Notes: generated by a model not told the origin, from the sequence alone. DNA of 40,321 bases from an uncultured Chthoniobacterales bacterium (GCA_934667795.1 CAKUMP010000002.1:1-40321); one strand, 5' to 3'. Shown: positions 16,726 through 25,643, counted from the stretch's first letter. A program made the numbers and translations.

Positions 16726-18654
16726 ATGAAAATTGCCTATTTATTCAGCCGATACCCGGTGGTGTCGCAGACGTTTTGCGAAACAGAAATGCTGGCACTG
16801 GAGGCAATGGGAATCGACTTGACGATTGGCTCGATCCACGAAGCAACCACGAGTTTTCGTCATGGACATAGTAAATTGCTGAAAGCCCCCGTGTATTACG
16901 CACCACCGATTCCGGTGCGAAAACGCTGGGAACAGTTGGCAAAACAGGATGGCGATTGGCCGGATGAATTGATTGCAACCCACGACGAGCGATTTGGTGC
17001 CGATATGAAATCCGGTCTGCGTGCGCGCAATGCGCTTTATTTTGCAAAATTGTTTCGCGAAAAAGGCGTCCAGCATATTCATGTGCATTTTGCCAATCGC
17101 GCAACGCATACCGCCATGTTTATTAGCCAGTTGAGCGGTATTCCCTTTAGTTTTACTGCACATGCGCAGGATTTCATGGTGGATTTACCGGAAGAAATGG
17201 TGCGGGGATTTGTAGAGGCCGCAAAATTTGTGGTGGGGGTCAGTGATTTTAGTTGTGGGTTGCTGAAAAAAATGTGCCCGGGACACGAAGAAAAAATTCA
17301 TCGCGTTTATAATGGAATTGATGTGGAAAAATTCCGTTCCGGTGTACATGTCAACAGTGTGCCGAAAATTGTCAGCATCGGACGATTGATAGAGTTCAAG
17401 GGGTTTCGTCATTTAGTTCAGGCATGTGAAGGGTTGCGGGAACGTGGATTGGAGTTTGAATGTGAAATTATCGGGGATGGGCCATTGCGGCAAGAACTGG
17501 AGGAAATGATTGAGAAGGCTGGTCTGCAGGATTATGTGAAACTGCGAGGGATTTTATCGCAGGAAAATGTAGCATTGCATTTGCGCGAAGCAGACTTGTT
17601 TGTCTTGGCGTCGGATATAGATGACAAGGGAGCGAGTGATATTTTACCGACCGTGATTCTGGAAGCGATGGCATGCGGACGTCCGGTGATTTCTACGGAT
17701 GTGGCAGGGATTCCTGAGATGGTGCGCGATGGGGAAACCGGGCGGGTGGTGAAGCGAGGGGACATTAAAGGGTTTGTTCATGCGATGTTTGAATTGCTGG
17801 CAGATCATGAACAACGTCGGGATTTTGGAGCCGCAGGACGTCGGCGCCTGGAAGAACAATTTACCGTTAAACAGACTTCTCGCGCGCTGAAAGAATTGTT
17901 TGAAAAATATGCGGACACGAGCGTAACAGCGTCAGAAAAAATAGAGGAAAGAAAAAAAGGGACAGATGTTTTATTGTTGAATTCAGCATGGCCGGATAAG
18001 GAGTTTCCTTTAATGGAAACAGAAAAAAATGCGCTGGAGCAGGCCGGAATCAGCGTGCGTGCACTTGTTTGCAATGTCATAGATGGAAAATGGTTAAAAG
18101 ATGTTGATGTCCGACCTATTGAATATTTTCCTGACATGATGCTGCTGGAGGCAGATTGGCGGGCGTATTCAAAAGAGGCGCATAAGCTCGAGCAAATGCG
18201 TTGGGAATTTGGAGACGGAATTTCAACCGAAGTATTTCTGGAATCAGCGAAGGCGGCATTGTGGTTGCAATTGCGTGAAGGTGATTTCAAGGATCGGCAT
18301 TTGCATGTGTATGGACAAAAAGCATTATTAACAGGAGTGCTTTGGAAACGGCTGTCCGGCGGTGGAAGGATTTCTGTGACATTGGAACGCAAGCCGGAGT
18401 GGCCGGATGAGGTGTTGAAAATACTTTTGGGAGAGGTGGTGGGGGGAAGGGCGGCTTCGCGATTGTTGGTCGAGCGGTTTGATCGTGTGTTGAAAGTGGA
18501 TTACGATGCCTGGCGACCTGCAAAAAGTGCTTCCGGCGGTGGAGTGTTCCGTATATTCCAGCGCAAAAAAGAAGACGAAGATTCTTCATGGGGCGGGATG
18601 TTGCCATCGGAAAAATGGGTGGAAGATATTGTTGCCTGGAGCCGGTTAGGATGA
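16726..18654 (+). CDS. GT4 glycosyltransferase with degenerate duplicated N-terminal domain
   Basis: 642 aa, whereas most GT4 enzymes are 350-420 aa. Residues 1-395 are a complete GT-B enzyme of the WcaL-like type: N-terminal Rossmann domain (IAYLFSRYPVVSQTF, HIHVHFANRATHTAMF, SFTAHAQDFM) and C-terminal nucleotide-sugar domain (SIGRLIEFKGFRHLV, the EX7E-like stretch DILPTVILEAMACGRPVIST). Residues about 414-600 repeat the N-terminal domain at a constant offset of 408-412: ETEKNALEQAGI (431-442) against ETEMLALEAMGI (19-30), and HLHVYG (525) against HIHVHF (117). The second copy lacks the catalytic HAxD segment. It probably builds an extracellular or capsular polysaccharide in the cytoplasm. 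The stop overlaps the next gene's ATG. Confidence 0.9.
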   Translation: MKIAYLFSRYPVVSQTFCETEMLALEAMGIDLTIGSIHEATTSFRHGHSKLLKAPVYYAPPIPVRKRWEQLAKQDGDWPDELIATHDERFGADMKSGLRARNALYFAKLFREKGVQHIHVHFANRATHTAMFISQLSGIPFSFTAHAQDFMVDLPEEMVRGFVEAAKFVVGVSDFSCGLLKKMCPGHEEKIHRVYNGIDVEKFRSGVHVNSVPKIVSIGRLIEFKGFRHLVQACEGLRERGLEFECEIIGDGPLRQELEEMIEKAGLQDYVKLRGILSQENVALHLREADLFVLASDIDDKGASDILPTVILEAMACGRPVISTDVAGIPEMVRDGETGRVVKRGDIKGFVHAMFELLADHEQRRDFGAAGRRRLEEQFTVKQTSRALKELFEKYADTSVTASEKIEERKKGTDVLLLNSAWPDKEFPLMETEKNALEQAGISVRALVCNVIDGKWLKDVDVRPIEYFPDMMLLEADWRAYSKEAHKLEQMRWEFGDGISTEVFLESAKAALWLQLREGDFKDRHLHVYGQKALLTGVLWKRLSGGGRISVTLERKPEWPDEVLKILLGEVVGGRAASRLLVERFDRVLKVDYDAWRPAKSASGGGVFRIFQRKKEDEDSSWGGMLPSEKWVEDIVAWSRLG

Positions 18655-19826
18655 GCGAAAAACTTGCGGTGGTGATCCCGCTATATAATCACGCACACTT
18701 TATCCGGCAGGGCATAGAAAATGTATTGAACCAGACCCGCCCCGTGGACCGTATTATTATCGTGGATGATGGGTCCAGGGACGAGTCGGTAAAGGTGGTG
18801 AAAGCATTGGCCGAAACCGATTCCCGGATCGAAATCTACGAACAGGAAAATGCCGGTGCACATGCCGCGATCAATCGTGGAATCGCATTGGCTGAAGGAT
18901 GTGCATTCGTCGCTATTTTAAATTCAGATGATATTTATGAACCGGAACGGTTTGAACGCCTCTTGCCTGAACTGGAAAAATATCCGGACATACAGTTAGT
19001 TTGTTCTAATTTACGACTTATCGATGACGCCGGGGAGGTGTTGGGGATGGAGCAATCACGTGCGGCCTGGTTTGAAGATGCCTGGGCACAGAAAGAAGAA
19101 CAGGTTCATCGCTGGTTAGGAAAAGCGAATTTTGTGGGAACCACCAGTAATTTTCTGGGACGACGCGAATGGTTTTTAAATCACCCGATGCGAGACTTCC
19201 GGTATGCGCATGATTATTTTCATTTACTGGAAGCGGCATTTGCGGATGGTATCCGGATTCTGGATGAAAAGTTGTTACGGTACCGCGTGCATGAAACAAA
19301 TACGATTACGACGACAGCAGAAAAGCTGACGGGAGAAATGATCCGGGTGCATTGGGAGTTTTTGCGTGAAATTCGAGAGAAGATTTTAAAGGACGAAAAG
19401 ACACGAGTGAAATGGGCGGAATACCTGGGAAGCAGTTTTTTGAATCGAAGCAGTTTTCGGGTGGATGTTTTTTTGGCGTTACTTTCCACTCTCGGGTCGG
19501 AAGTGGAATGGTCGGCAGAACTTTTGGGTGGCGAGGATGTGATGCAACGGTTTCCAGAGCTGGCAGAATTTCCAAATGCAAACATGGTTCACATGGGGCG
19601 GGACTGGAATCGGGTACGAAAAGAATTAAAGGAAGCTAAAGCACAATTAGAAGGGGTAAAGAAAGAAAATCGTACACAATCCCTCTTGATGAAATCCCGT
19701 TGGGCAAGCCTGGGACGTTTATTGGGGTTGGGTGGGCGTGGCGCGGGAGACGGATGGGTAAATCTCGGAGCAAAATTAGGTTCGGGGAGGTGTCGGGAGA
19801 TTTTGCGTGCAGAAGAAAAAAAATAA
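18651..19826 (+). CDS. GT2 family glycosyltransferase
   Basis: 391 aa from the ATG at 18651, which overlaps the preceding stop (ATGA), showing translational coupling; an upstream in-frame ATG inside the previous gene is less likely. It starts KLAVVIPLYNHAHFI, the GT-A opening strand, then IIIVDDGSRDES and the metal-binding DxD-type motif AILNSDDIYEPERF. The YRVHETNTIT segment closes the catalytic domain at about residue 230. The C-terminal third is helical with a short coiled coil (VRKELKEAKAQLEGVKKENR) and ends SRWASLGRLLGL, typical of polysaccharide-cluster transferases. Inverting sugar transfer from a nucleotide sugar is expected. It works with its neighbour, though no flippase or polymerase is in the window. 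Confidence 0.92.
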   Translation: MSEKLAVVIPLYNHAHFIRQGIENVLNQTRPVDRIIIVDDGSRDESVKVVKALAETDSRIEIYEQENAGAHAAINRGIALAEGCAFVAILNSDDIYEPERFERLLPELEKYPDIQLVCSNLRLIDDAGEVLGMEQSRAAWFEDAWAQKEEQVHRWLGKANFVGTTSNFLGRREWFLNHPMRDFRYAHDYFHLLEAAFADGIRILDEKLLRYRVHETNTITTTAEKLTGEMIRVHWEFLREIREKILKDEKTRVKWAEYLGSSFLNRSSFRVDVFLALLSTLGSEVEWSAELLGGEDVMQRFPELAEFPNANMVHMGRDWNRVRKELKEAKAQLEGVKKENRTQSLLMKSRWASLGRLLGLGGRGAGDGWVNLGAKLGSGRCREILRAEEKK

Positions 19827-19879
19827 AATTTGAGTGTGGGATTTGAACGAAAATTCTTTTCTTCTTTCTGCAAACAATT

Positions 19880-19917
19880 TATAATAAAGAGATGAACCTG
19901 ACTCCTGAGGAAATCCA
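19880..19917 (+). promoter_or_regulatory. -10 box and ribosome binding site deciding the HPt start
   Basis: A perfect TATAAT lies at 19880-19885 with a poor, T-rich -35 region. A first ATG at 19892 would give an almost leaderless message with no Shine-Dalgarno. The next in-frame ATG at 19919 has GAGGAA six nt upstream, so it is the better start. Confidence 0.5.
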
Positions 19918-19918
19918 C

Positions 19919-20254
19919 ATGCCTGCGCTTCAAGAGTTACGTGAGTTGGCACCGGATGATCCATCTCTTCTTAATGAACTTCTGGAAACTTTTTATTCTG
20001 AAACATCTAAACTTCTGGCAGACTTGCCACAGGCGATTCAGGGAAGTGATTTCAATACAGCGTATCGTCTCATCCATACGATCAAAGGTTCTGCTGCGAC
20101 TTTTGGACTAACGAAACTCCATGCGCTTGCTTTGGAGATCGAGACGCAAATCAAATCCGACGCACCACCTCCCGCAACTTCCCTTGCTCCGCAAATCGAT
20201 CTCTTGAAAGAACAATTCGCGTTGTCCTATCAACTTCTGGAGACCAGTATTTAG
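19919..20254 (+). CDS. HPt-domain phosphotransfer protein
   Basis: 111 aa from the ATG at 19919. It is a single all-helical histidine phosphotransfer domain: the core motif LIHTIKGSAATFGL places the phospho-accepting His at residue 53, with the usual LETFYSETSKLLADL helix before it and LALEIETQIK after. HPt proteins shuttle phosphate between hybrid sensor kinases and response regulators in multistep relays. It stands alone: no hybrid kinase or receiver gene is adjacent, so partners are encoded elsewhere. Its final coding bases (EQFALSYQ) are duplicated 230 bp downstream at the end of nnr. Confidence 0.88.
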   Translation: MPALQELRELAPDDPSLLNELLETFYSETSKLLADLPQAIQGSDFNTAYRLIHTIKGSAATFGLTKLHALALEIETQIKSDAPPPATSLAPQIDLLKEQFALSYQLLETSI

Positions 20255-20284
20255 GAGTTTGGGCATTTTCAAGTGGGGCGTATT

Positions 20285-20345
20285 TGGAGTGCGGCGGTTT
20301 CCGCTGCTTTAGATCATAGCGAATGGGATGTACGAATAGCCTTTG
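20285..20345. repeat. Palindromic intergenic repeat (GGAGTGCGG family), copy 2
   Basis: TTTGGAGTGCGGCGGTTTCC and the following ~40 bp (CGCTGCTTTAGATCAT, then GAATGGGA..ACGAA) align with the copy at 28289-28345 with few differences. The core GCGGCGG-TTT-CCGCTGC is a hairpin with one G-T pair. It lies between the HPt gene and the end of nnr. Confidence 0.65.
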
Positions 20346-20420
20346 CTTGGCGAAACACACACGTCATTCGAACCGAAGCGGTGCAGAGCCCCGCACTTCA
20401 AATTCTTCCCGTGTGGTGGG

Positions 20421-20442
20421 AAAAATCTCTGACATGCCAGAG
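20421..20442 (-). terminator. Possible weak terminator of nnr
   Basis: Downstream of the nnr stop on the minus strand, CTCTG-GCATGT-CAGAG is followed by ATTTTT. The stem is only 5 bp, so confidence is low. Confidence 0.35.
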
Positions 20443-20468
20443 CAATTCGCATTGTCCTATCAATTCCT
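20440..20468. repeat. Duplicated fragment of the HPt 3' coding end
   Basis: The 29 bp at 20440-20468 match 20210-20238 at 25 positions, at an offset of 230 bp. Translated on the plus strand both read EQFALSYQ. The copy overlaps the last codons of nnr. It suggests a past tandem duplication of the HPt gene of which only this end is left. Confidence 0.6.
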
Positions 20469-22058
20469 AAATGCCGGTTGGAGGAGGGACTGAAATGCGG
20501 GGCCGAAGAATTTTAATAACAGAGAGGGCGTGAATGACTGCGGAGAATGCATGGGGGAGCGGAGAGCAATCTCTGCAGCGGAGCCGGCGAGATATGTGGC
20601 GAGGCGGGCGGCGTCGGGAGGGGAGAGTGGAAGTGCAAGAAAAGCCGCGATCATACCGGTGAGCACATCGCCCATTCCGCCGGTTGCCATAGCAGGAGAG
20701 CCCGTGGGATTATAAGTAAGTGGCGTAGAGCGACTGGCAATCAGCGTACGTGCGCCTTTTAATAAAAGGGTTGCAACGGAAGTCTCGCAGAACCAGGCTG
20801 CAACCGCTTCACGTGTCATGTTTTTTGAAGCGGGATGCAGTAAAGCCATTTCTCCGGGATGAGGAGTAAGCACACGATTAGCAGCAAGTGAACCGAGCGG
20901 AACTTCCTGCATCGACAAAATGCGCAGCGCATCGGCGTCGATCACACATGGGTTGGGGAAATTCTGGATAAGCTCGAGTGTCAGTTTTTCATATCGGGTT
21001 CCGAGGCCTGGACCAAGTGCCAGTACATCGAAATTGCTTTCGAGAATCGATGTTGCAGACTCCAGTGGGGAGACCATTACCTCCGGCGGACAACATGCCG
21101 TGATTGCTGGATACGATTCAGGAGGAACAAAAAGAGAAATGAGTCCGCCGCCTGCATGGAGTGCTCCGGAAGCAGCTAGAGCACCTGCTCCAAAGAACCC
21201 TGGGGCGCCTGCGAAAATGGCGATACGTCCGTAATTTCCTTTATGGGAATCGGGGGGGCGTGTGGGGAGAAGGTGGCGCAGGTTCCCGGGAGTTGAAATG
21301 CGGCGGGATTGGGGAGTAACCGGAGGCGATTGCAGATAAGGAAGAGGGATACAGGCTAATTGTCCAACGGAGTTGATCGCCGGTTGTTTCACAAGACAGG
21401 ATTTAGGAAATCCGAGTGTCAGTGTGAGATCCGCGACAATACCTGGCGATGTCGGTTCCCCGGATTCAGGATCGAGGCCCGAAGGGATATCGATTGCAAT
21501 CACCGGGATGCCAGTTTGTTCACCCAATTGAGAAAGTGCTTGTGCAGTCTTTGCCAGATCCCCATGCAGGGGAGGTCGTGCACCTGTTCCCACCAGCGTA
21601 TCCAACGCAATCGTGGTCGAAAAATCGGCAATGAAATTTAAATTTAACAGATCCGGACTACTAGTAGAAACAACAACCTGATCCCGGATTTGCTGGAATT
21701 TTTCTTTCGCAAGTGGCGTCAAAGACGATTCGAAAACAGGAAGAGAAGAAGCAGAAAGAAGGAGAGAAACTTTTTTTCCGGAAGCAAGAAAATGGCGTGC
21801 GACCACAAACCCATCTCCTGCATTATTGCCTTTTCCGGAAGCAAGAATCAGGTGCGTCGTACGAGGGAATCGAAGCAGAATTTCACGTGTCAGCTCCCGA
21901 CCTACCCATTCCATGAGCTCATCCGGAGAGGTATCGTGTACAAATGCTTCCTCCTCAATCCGGCGCATTTCTTCTGCAGAAACGAGGATGCCGGAATCCT
22001 GAATCCGGATGGTACTCTTACTGAACTCCCGGAAATTTTTCTGATGGTCTGAAGTCAT
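20460..22058 (-). CDS. nnr: Bifunctional NAD(P)H-hydrate epimerase / ADP-dependent dehydratase
   Basis: 532 aa, normal for the fused enzyme. The N-terminal half is the YjeF epimerase domain: SAEEMRRIEEEAF, the substrate loop GKGNNAGDGFVVARHF (75-90), IAIDIPSGLDPESGEP. The C-terminal half is the ribokinase-like dehydratase (CARKD) domain: GRIAIFAGAPGFFGA, LALGPGLG, VLTPHPGEMALL and the active-site GSPAMATGGMGDVLTGMIAA. It repairs hydrated NADH and NADPH in the cytoplasm, with ADP used by the dehydratase. All key segments are present. It appears to be a single gene, about 80 bp after the next gene upstream. Its last codons overlap the duplicated HPt fragment. Confidence 0.96.
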   Translation of the reverse strand: MTSDHQKNFREFSKSTIRIQDSGILVSAEEMRRIEEEAFVHDTSPDELMEWVGRELTREILLRFPRTTHLILASGKGNNAGDGFVVARHFLASGKKVSLLLSASSLPVFESSLTPLAKEKFQQIRDQVVVSTSSPDLLNLNFIADFSTTIALDTLVGTGARPPLHGDLAKTAQALSQLGEQTGIPVIAIDIPSGLDPESGEPTSPGIVADLTLTLGFPKSCLVKQPAINSVGQLACIPLPYLQSPPVTPQSRRISTPGNLRHLLPTRPPDSHKGNYGRIAIFAGAPGFFGAGALAASGALHAGGGLISLFVPPESYPAITACCPPEVMVSPLESATSILESNFDVLALGPGLGTRYEKLTLELIQNFPNPCVIDADALRILSMQEVPLGSLAANRVLTPHPGEMALLHPASKNMTREAVAAWFCETSVATLLLKGARTLIASRSTPLTYNPTGSPAMATGGMGDVLTGMIAAFLALPLSPPDAARLATYLAGSAAEIALRSPMHSPQSFTPSLLLKFFGPAFQSLLQPAFRN

Positions 22059-22109
22059 GATTTTTCAAGTGAGTACATGCATGGGCGCAAATATGCTGGT
22101 TCAGACATA

Positions 22110-22127
22110 AGGAAGAAACGACTTCCT
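22110..22127 (-). terminator. Small hairpin between the secreted unknown gene and nnr
   Basis: AGGAAG-AAACGA-CTTCCT is a perfect 6-bp stem 10 bp after the stop of the upstream gene (minus strand). No T run follows, so a terminator role is uncertain. Confidence 0.25.
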
Positions 22128-22136
22128 GTTCTGGCT

Positions 22137-23003
22137 CTATAAATTTTCCGGGCGGTCAGAAATTTTTGGCTGCTGGAGGGCTGGATCATACGGTACGGGG
22201 GCATCCAGAACTCCTCCGACGACTCCGACCGCGCCTAAATCATTTTGTTTGAGCCGTGGAACGGATTTATCGACCACATGATAAATGTCGCGGGTACGGA
22301 CTTCCCCATCCAGGCTCAATTGAGAATACTGGTAGGACCGTGGCGCGATGCGATGGAGAATATGGATTTCATTATTCACATCGAATTTGATATCAGGGTC
22401 ATCGAATCGGAGAAAGGGGCCGATAGGAGCCGTTAAATACACGACACCGTTCTCTGTATCTTCGATGCGGACATACAGACGTGTAATGTCGCGTGGGCGA
22501 TGAGACATTAGTGTAAAAGTACGTTTTTCGTTTGTATCGGGAGTCCCCACTGTCTGCTGCCAGAGCATGCGTCCTTCGGTAATTTCTATCTGGATATGAT
22601 TGGAAGAAAAAAACTGATTGGTGAGCGCATCATAAATGTTTGCGCGAGCACGGTAAGTCCCATAATCCCGGAGGGAGTAAAGCGGGTTAATATTCATGGT
22701 ACGTCTGACGGTTGCACCCCGCGGGATTTCCAGAGGTGGAACAAAATACTGGTTATCAAGTGGCGGGACCAGACGTCCGTTTTGTCCAGTAATTTCAAAC
22801 CCGAACCAGGGTTGTTGTGGAGTGTCCTTGAGCAGGAGATCTCTTCCGGAAAGATTGGTGATGCTGACGGCAACTAAAATCGGTTCGTATCGAACAAAGA
22901 GCGTACGAGCGGCTTCTAATTTGATTCTAATCTGGGCAGAAGCTGTGGGCAGGGTGCTGACCAGAGCAACCATAAAGAGAATAAGGCATACGAACTTTTT
23001 CAT
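22137..23003 (-). CDS. Secreted protein of unknown function
   Basis: 288 aa. Residues 1-23 are a signal peptide with a standard cleavage site (TASA-Q). The mature protein is predicted beta-rich. Residues about 25-135 resemble an immunoglobulin-like or uncatalysed-strand domain (PILVAVSITNLSGRDLLLKD, YGTYRARANIYD), a pattern seen in proteins that bring ordinary cell-surface or periplasmic ligands together, but I cannot name a family. A second half (IEDTENGVVYLTAPIG, ISDRPENL at the end) also has no motif that I recognise. It lies 40 bp after the DUF2339 gene on the same strand, so they may be co-transcribed. No cysteine pairs or catalytic signature are evident. Confidence 0.7.
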   Translation of the reverse strand: MKKFVCLILFMVALVSTLPTASAQIRIKLEAARTLFVRYEPILVAVSITNLSGRDLLLKDTPQQPWFGFEITGQNGRLVPPLDNQYFVPPLEIPRGATVRRTMNINPLYSLRDYGTYRARANIYDALTNQFFSSNHIQIEITEGRMLWQQTVGTPDTNEKRTFTLMSHRPRDITRLYVRIEDTENGVVYLTAPIGPFLRFDDPDIKFDVNNEIHILHRIAPRSYQYSQLSLDGEVRTRDIYHVVDKSVPRLKQNDLGAVGVVGGVLDAPVPYDPALQQPKISDRPENL

Positions 23004-23043
23004 AGAACTTTAAAAGATACGACTGAAATTCCTGCTTTGCGAG

Positions 23044-25638
23044 TTAATTTTCTGGTGGCGAAGGGTTACGAATCAAACGCCGGATGAGGTTTGGGAAGCG
23101 AGAATACACAAAACTCAGGGAAATCAGCACCAGGGCAAGAATCAGAAATGCCAGCATACGTTGCAGGGAATCAAGTTTCCAGACATCATAGAGCATGACT
23201 TTAATGAGGCAGACCCCGAGGATAAGGATTGCGGTCATGCGGTAGGATTTTTGACGGACCCATAATCCGAGCAGAAGAACTGCTCCGGCGTAGAGGGACC
23301 AGGTTCCGGTGCTGACCAAAGAAGAGGAGGAGTCGAAGTAGGCAGCAAGCCAAAGCCAGAAGAGCAATAACCCAGCTAAACCAATCAGCTCTAAAAATCC
23401 CTGTTGGGCGGAAGGTCGCAAATCCGGCTGGCGTGTCAAAAGATGACTGGCGATCAGGAAAATGGGCGTAAGACACAAAAAGAAGGAGAGAAACGGCATA
23501 TCTATAAAACTTTCACTACGCGAAAAGTAAAAATATTTATAGAAATCAAAGATAATTTCCCCAAAAGCATAAATGGAGAAAAATGTGTAAAATATTCCGG
23601 CTAAAAAGCGGGAGAAACTGGTTCCTCCGCGTGAGAACATAAAAGCGACAAACGCCAGGAATGCGAGGATGATAGAGGCTTGGTAAGTAGGAAAAACATA
23701 GTTTGCCCATTTTATAAAAAGAAATGTTCCGGCAATACGGTAGAAATAAATACCAGGAGATTTCCATTTATTTTGCGGATGTCCAATGAGCGATAGTGCA
23801 GTAGCGGAGATACTGAACAGGCAGGCACAGATAAACAATAAAAGCCCACTGTGTGGAAATTCCCGTGATGCACCATAAGAAGAAAGCCATTGCGTCAAGA
23901 AAAGGAATAAATAGGGCTGAAGCGACAGTACAATGAGTTTACTCCGGTGCAGAGGGAACAAAAATAAAATGGTGAATGCAATGAAAGTCGCATATCCAAG
24001 TTGGACTACGTATGGCTGCTGGATATACCGCAGACCGATAAACAGGGAGGCGTGCGAAAGAAGCCCACAAAAAATCCCCAGTAGCGATATTCGCGTAGCA
24101 GCCGTTTTCTGAAAATTTGTTTCTGAAGCAAAAGAAACGTTTTTGGAGGCGTCCTGTAGCCACGTCGTCGCCAGTAAAAGAATTCCGGTCATGAAACACC
24201 CGGTAAAATTCATTTCGGGATCCGTAAATACATGGAATGTGGCGATCAGGCACGCGATGAAAGAAGTGAATCGGGCGGCTCTTGTCAGTTGGAAGCTGCT
24301 TTGTGCCAGCCAGGCAAGAATGGTCGCCTGGGCAGCAAAGGCAATGGCCGATTGGTAACCGGAGAAATATTGTGCACTCGCAACAAAAAGCGCGATGATG
24401 GAGTGAACGAAATAAAGCGATTGAAGATGCCGGTGTTCTTCGTTCGGGAGTTTTTTATAAGCAAAATAAGCAAATGCTCCCCAGGTTGCGGCGATGGTGA
24501 GTGACAAAAGATAGAGGTTGTCCTGAAGAAATTCGCTCAGGGTGAGGGTGAAAAATAAAAAGCCGGAAGCATTGTTGCCTGTAATTAAAAGCGATTGATG
24601 AAATTTTCGTCGCGCGTGAGGGGTAGGTTTTGGGAGGTTCCAGGAGATAAAGGTGAAAATCCCCCAGTAACAGCAAAGAAGAACACAAAGTGCTGAAACA
24701 GGAATGCTCGACGAAGTAGAACTCCTCCACCACCATTCATCGATAAAATAAGGATTCCAGCGTAAATAACCGGCATAGGTCGCAGAAATAGAAAGGTAAA
24801 CAAGGGTGGGCCAGTAGTGCTTTAACAGAAGTTTTGCAATAAATACGGCCAGTATCAGGTTCGATACCAAGGTGAAAAATCCGGAGGGATTGATGAAGGC
24901 TGCAAAATAGGCCAGAATAAATGCAAAAATCGCCAGAAGTTGAGACGTTTTTTTGTCCGCAAGAAAGGCAATGAAGCCGGCAAACAAAATTAAGAGAATC
25001 CCCGCCAGGACCGGGCTTTCAATGATGCGCAAAGAAGAAATGTAATGGGCCGCAAAAAGGGTGTAATATCCGGTAGCTAAACCAGTCCCAAAGATAATTC
25101 GCCCAAAATTTCGAAGATTCCGTGAGCTGGATTCTAAGCGCCAGCCCAGAATGCTGATGGCCGCACTGGCAAGCGCCATCAGACCGATTTTTCCTGCAGC
25201 CTGCAATTGTCCAAAAAAATTCTGGTACAGGAAATTTGCAAACGAAACAAATGCAATCAGAAGGAGGACTGCACCAATACGAATAAACCAGTACGTGGCA
25301 AGGCGAAATTCAAAGGGAGATTTTTCGGGCGGTGGTGCTTGCTGGGAGGGGGGTGCCGGCGGCGCCGGTGGAACTTGTGGGGACGGTGGGGACGGTGGGG
25401 ACGGTGGGGACGGTGGGGACGGTGGGGACGGTGGAGTTTGTGGGGATGTGGGGATTGGAGGGGGGAGGACAGGGTCGGGATTCCGAGGAGTTGCCTCAAA
25501 ATTTATTTCGTCCTGAAGCAACACGATGCTTTTATCGAGCTTCGCAATTTTAGAGGCCAGCTCTGCTTGTCTTTGACGCAGTTCAGATTGTTCATTTTGC
25601 AGAACGGCTAATTGTTTCAAGACATCGTGGGGATCCAT
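23044..25638 (-). CDS. DUF2339 polytopic membrane protein
   Basis: 864 aa. Residues about 5-45 are a coiled coil (LKQLAVLQNEQSELRQRQAE), about 50-112 a Pro-rich linker with six tandem Pro-Pro-Ser units, and from about 118 to 850 some 24-26 hydrophobic segments fill the rest. The start of the membrane part (FEFRLATYWFIRIGAVLLL) is the hallmark of DUF2339, where the E...W..R.G motif precedes the first helix. The end (YSRFPNLIRRLIRNPSPPEN) is cytoplasmic. The function of the family is not known; some members are linked to cell-envelope phenotypes. It sits between a secreted unknown protein and an MRJP-like protein on the same strand with 5-40 bp gaps, which suggests one envelope-related transcript. 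Confidence 0.85.
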   Translation of the reverse strand: MDPHDVLKQLAVLQNEQSELRQRQAELASKIAKLDKSIVLLQDEINFEATPRNPDPVLPPPIPTSPQTPPSPPSPPSPPSPPSPPSPQVPPAPPAPPSQQAPPPEKSPFEFRLATYWFIRIGAVLLLIAFVSFANFLYQNFFGQLQAAGKIGLMALASAAISILGWRLESSSRNLRNFGRIIFGTGLATGYYTLFAAHYISSLRIIESPVLAGILLILFAGFIAFLADKKTSQLLAIFAFILAYFAAFINPSGFFTLVSNLILAVFIAKLLLKHYWPTLVYLSISATYAGYLRWNPYFIDEWWWRSSTSSSIPVSALCVLLCCYWGIFTFISWNLPKPTPHARRKFHQSLLITGNNASGFLFFTLTLSEFLQDNLYLLSLTIAATWGAFAYFAYKKLPNEEHRHLQSLYFVHSIIALFVASAQYFSGYQSAIAFAAQATILAWLAQSSFQLTRAARFTSFIACLIATFHVFTDPEMNFTGCFMTGILLLATTWLQDASKNVSFASETNFQKTAATRISLLGIFCGLLSHASLFIGLRYIQQPYVVQLGYATFIAFTILFLFPLHRSKLIVLSLQPYLFLFLTQWLSSYGASREFPHSGLLLFICACLFSISATALSLIGHPQNKWKSPGIYFYRIAGTFLFIKWANYVFPTYQASIILAFLAFVAFMFSRGGTSFSRFLAGIFYTFFSIYAFGEIIFDFYKYFYFSRSESFIDMPFLSFFLCLTPIFLIASHLLTRQPDLRPSAQQGFLELIGLAGLLLFWLWLAAYFDSSSSLVSTGTWSLYAGAVLLLGLWVRQKSYRMTAILILGVCLIKVMLYDVWKLDSLQRMLAFLILALVLISLSFVYSRFPNLIRRLIRNPSPPEN
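25379..25432. repeat. Six tandem copies of a 9-bp unit inside the DUF2339 gene
   Basis: The unit GGGGACGGT is repeated six times without change, encoding Pro-Pro-Ser units on the minus strand. Exact identity at DNA level suggests recent slippage and a length-variable linker between the coiled coil and the membrane part. Confidence 0.9.
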
Positions 25639-25643
25639 AAAGC

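Noticed and set aside
25151..25611. Gly/Trp-rich frames on the plus strand
   Set aside because: They are the complement of the PPS repeat in the DUF2339 gene.
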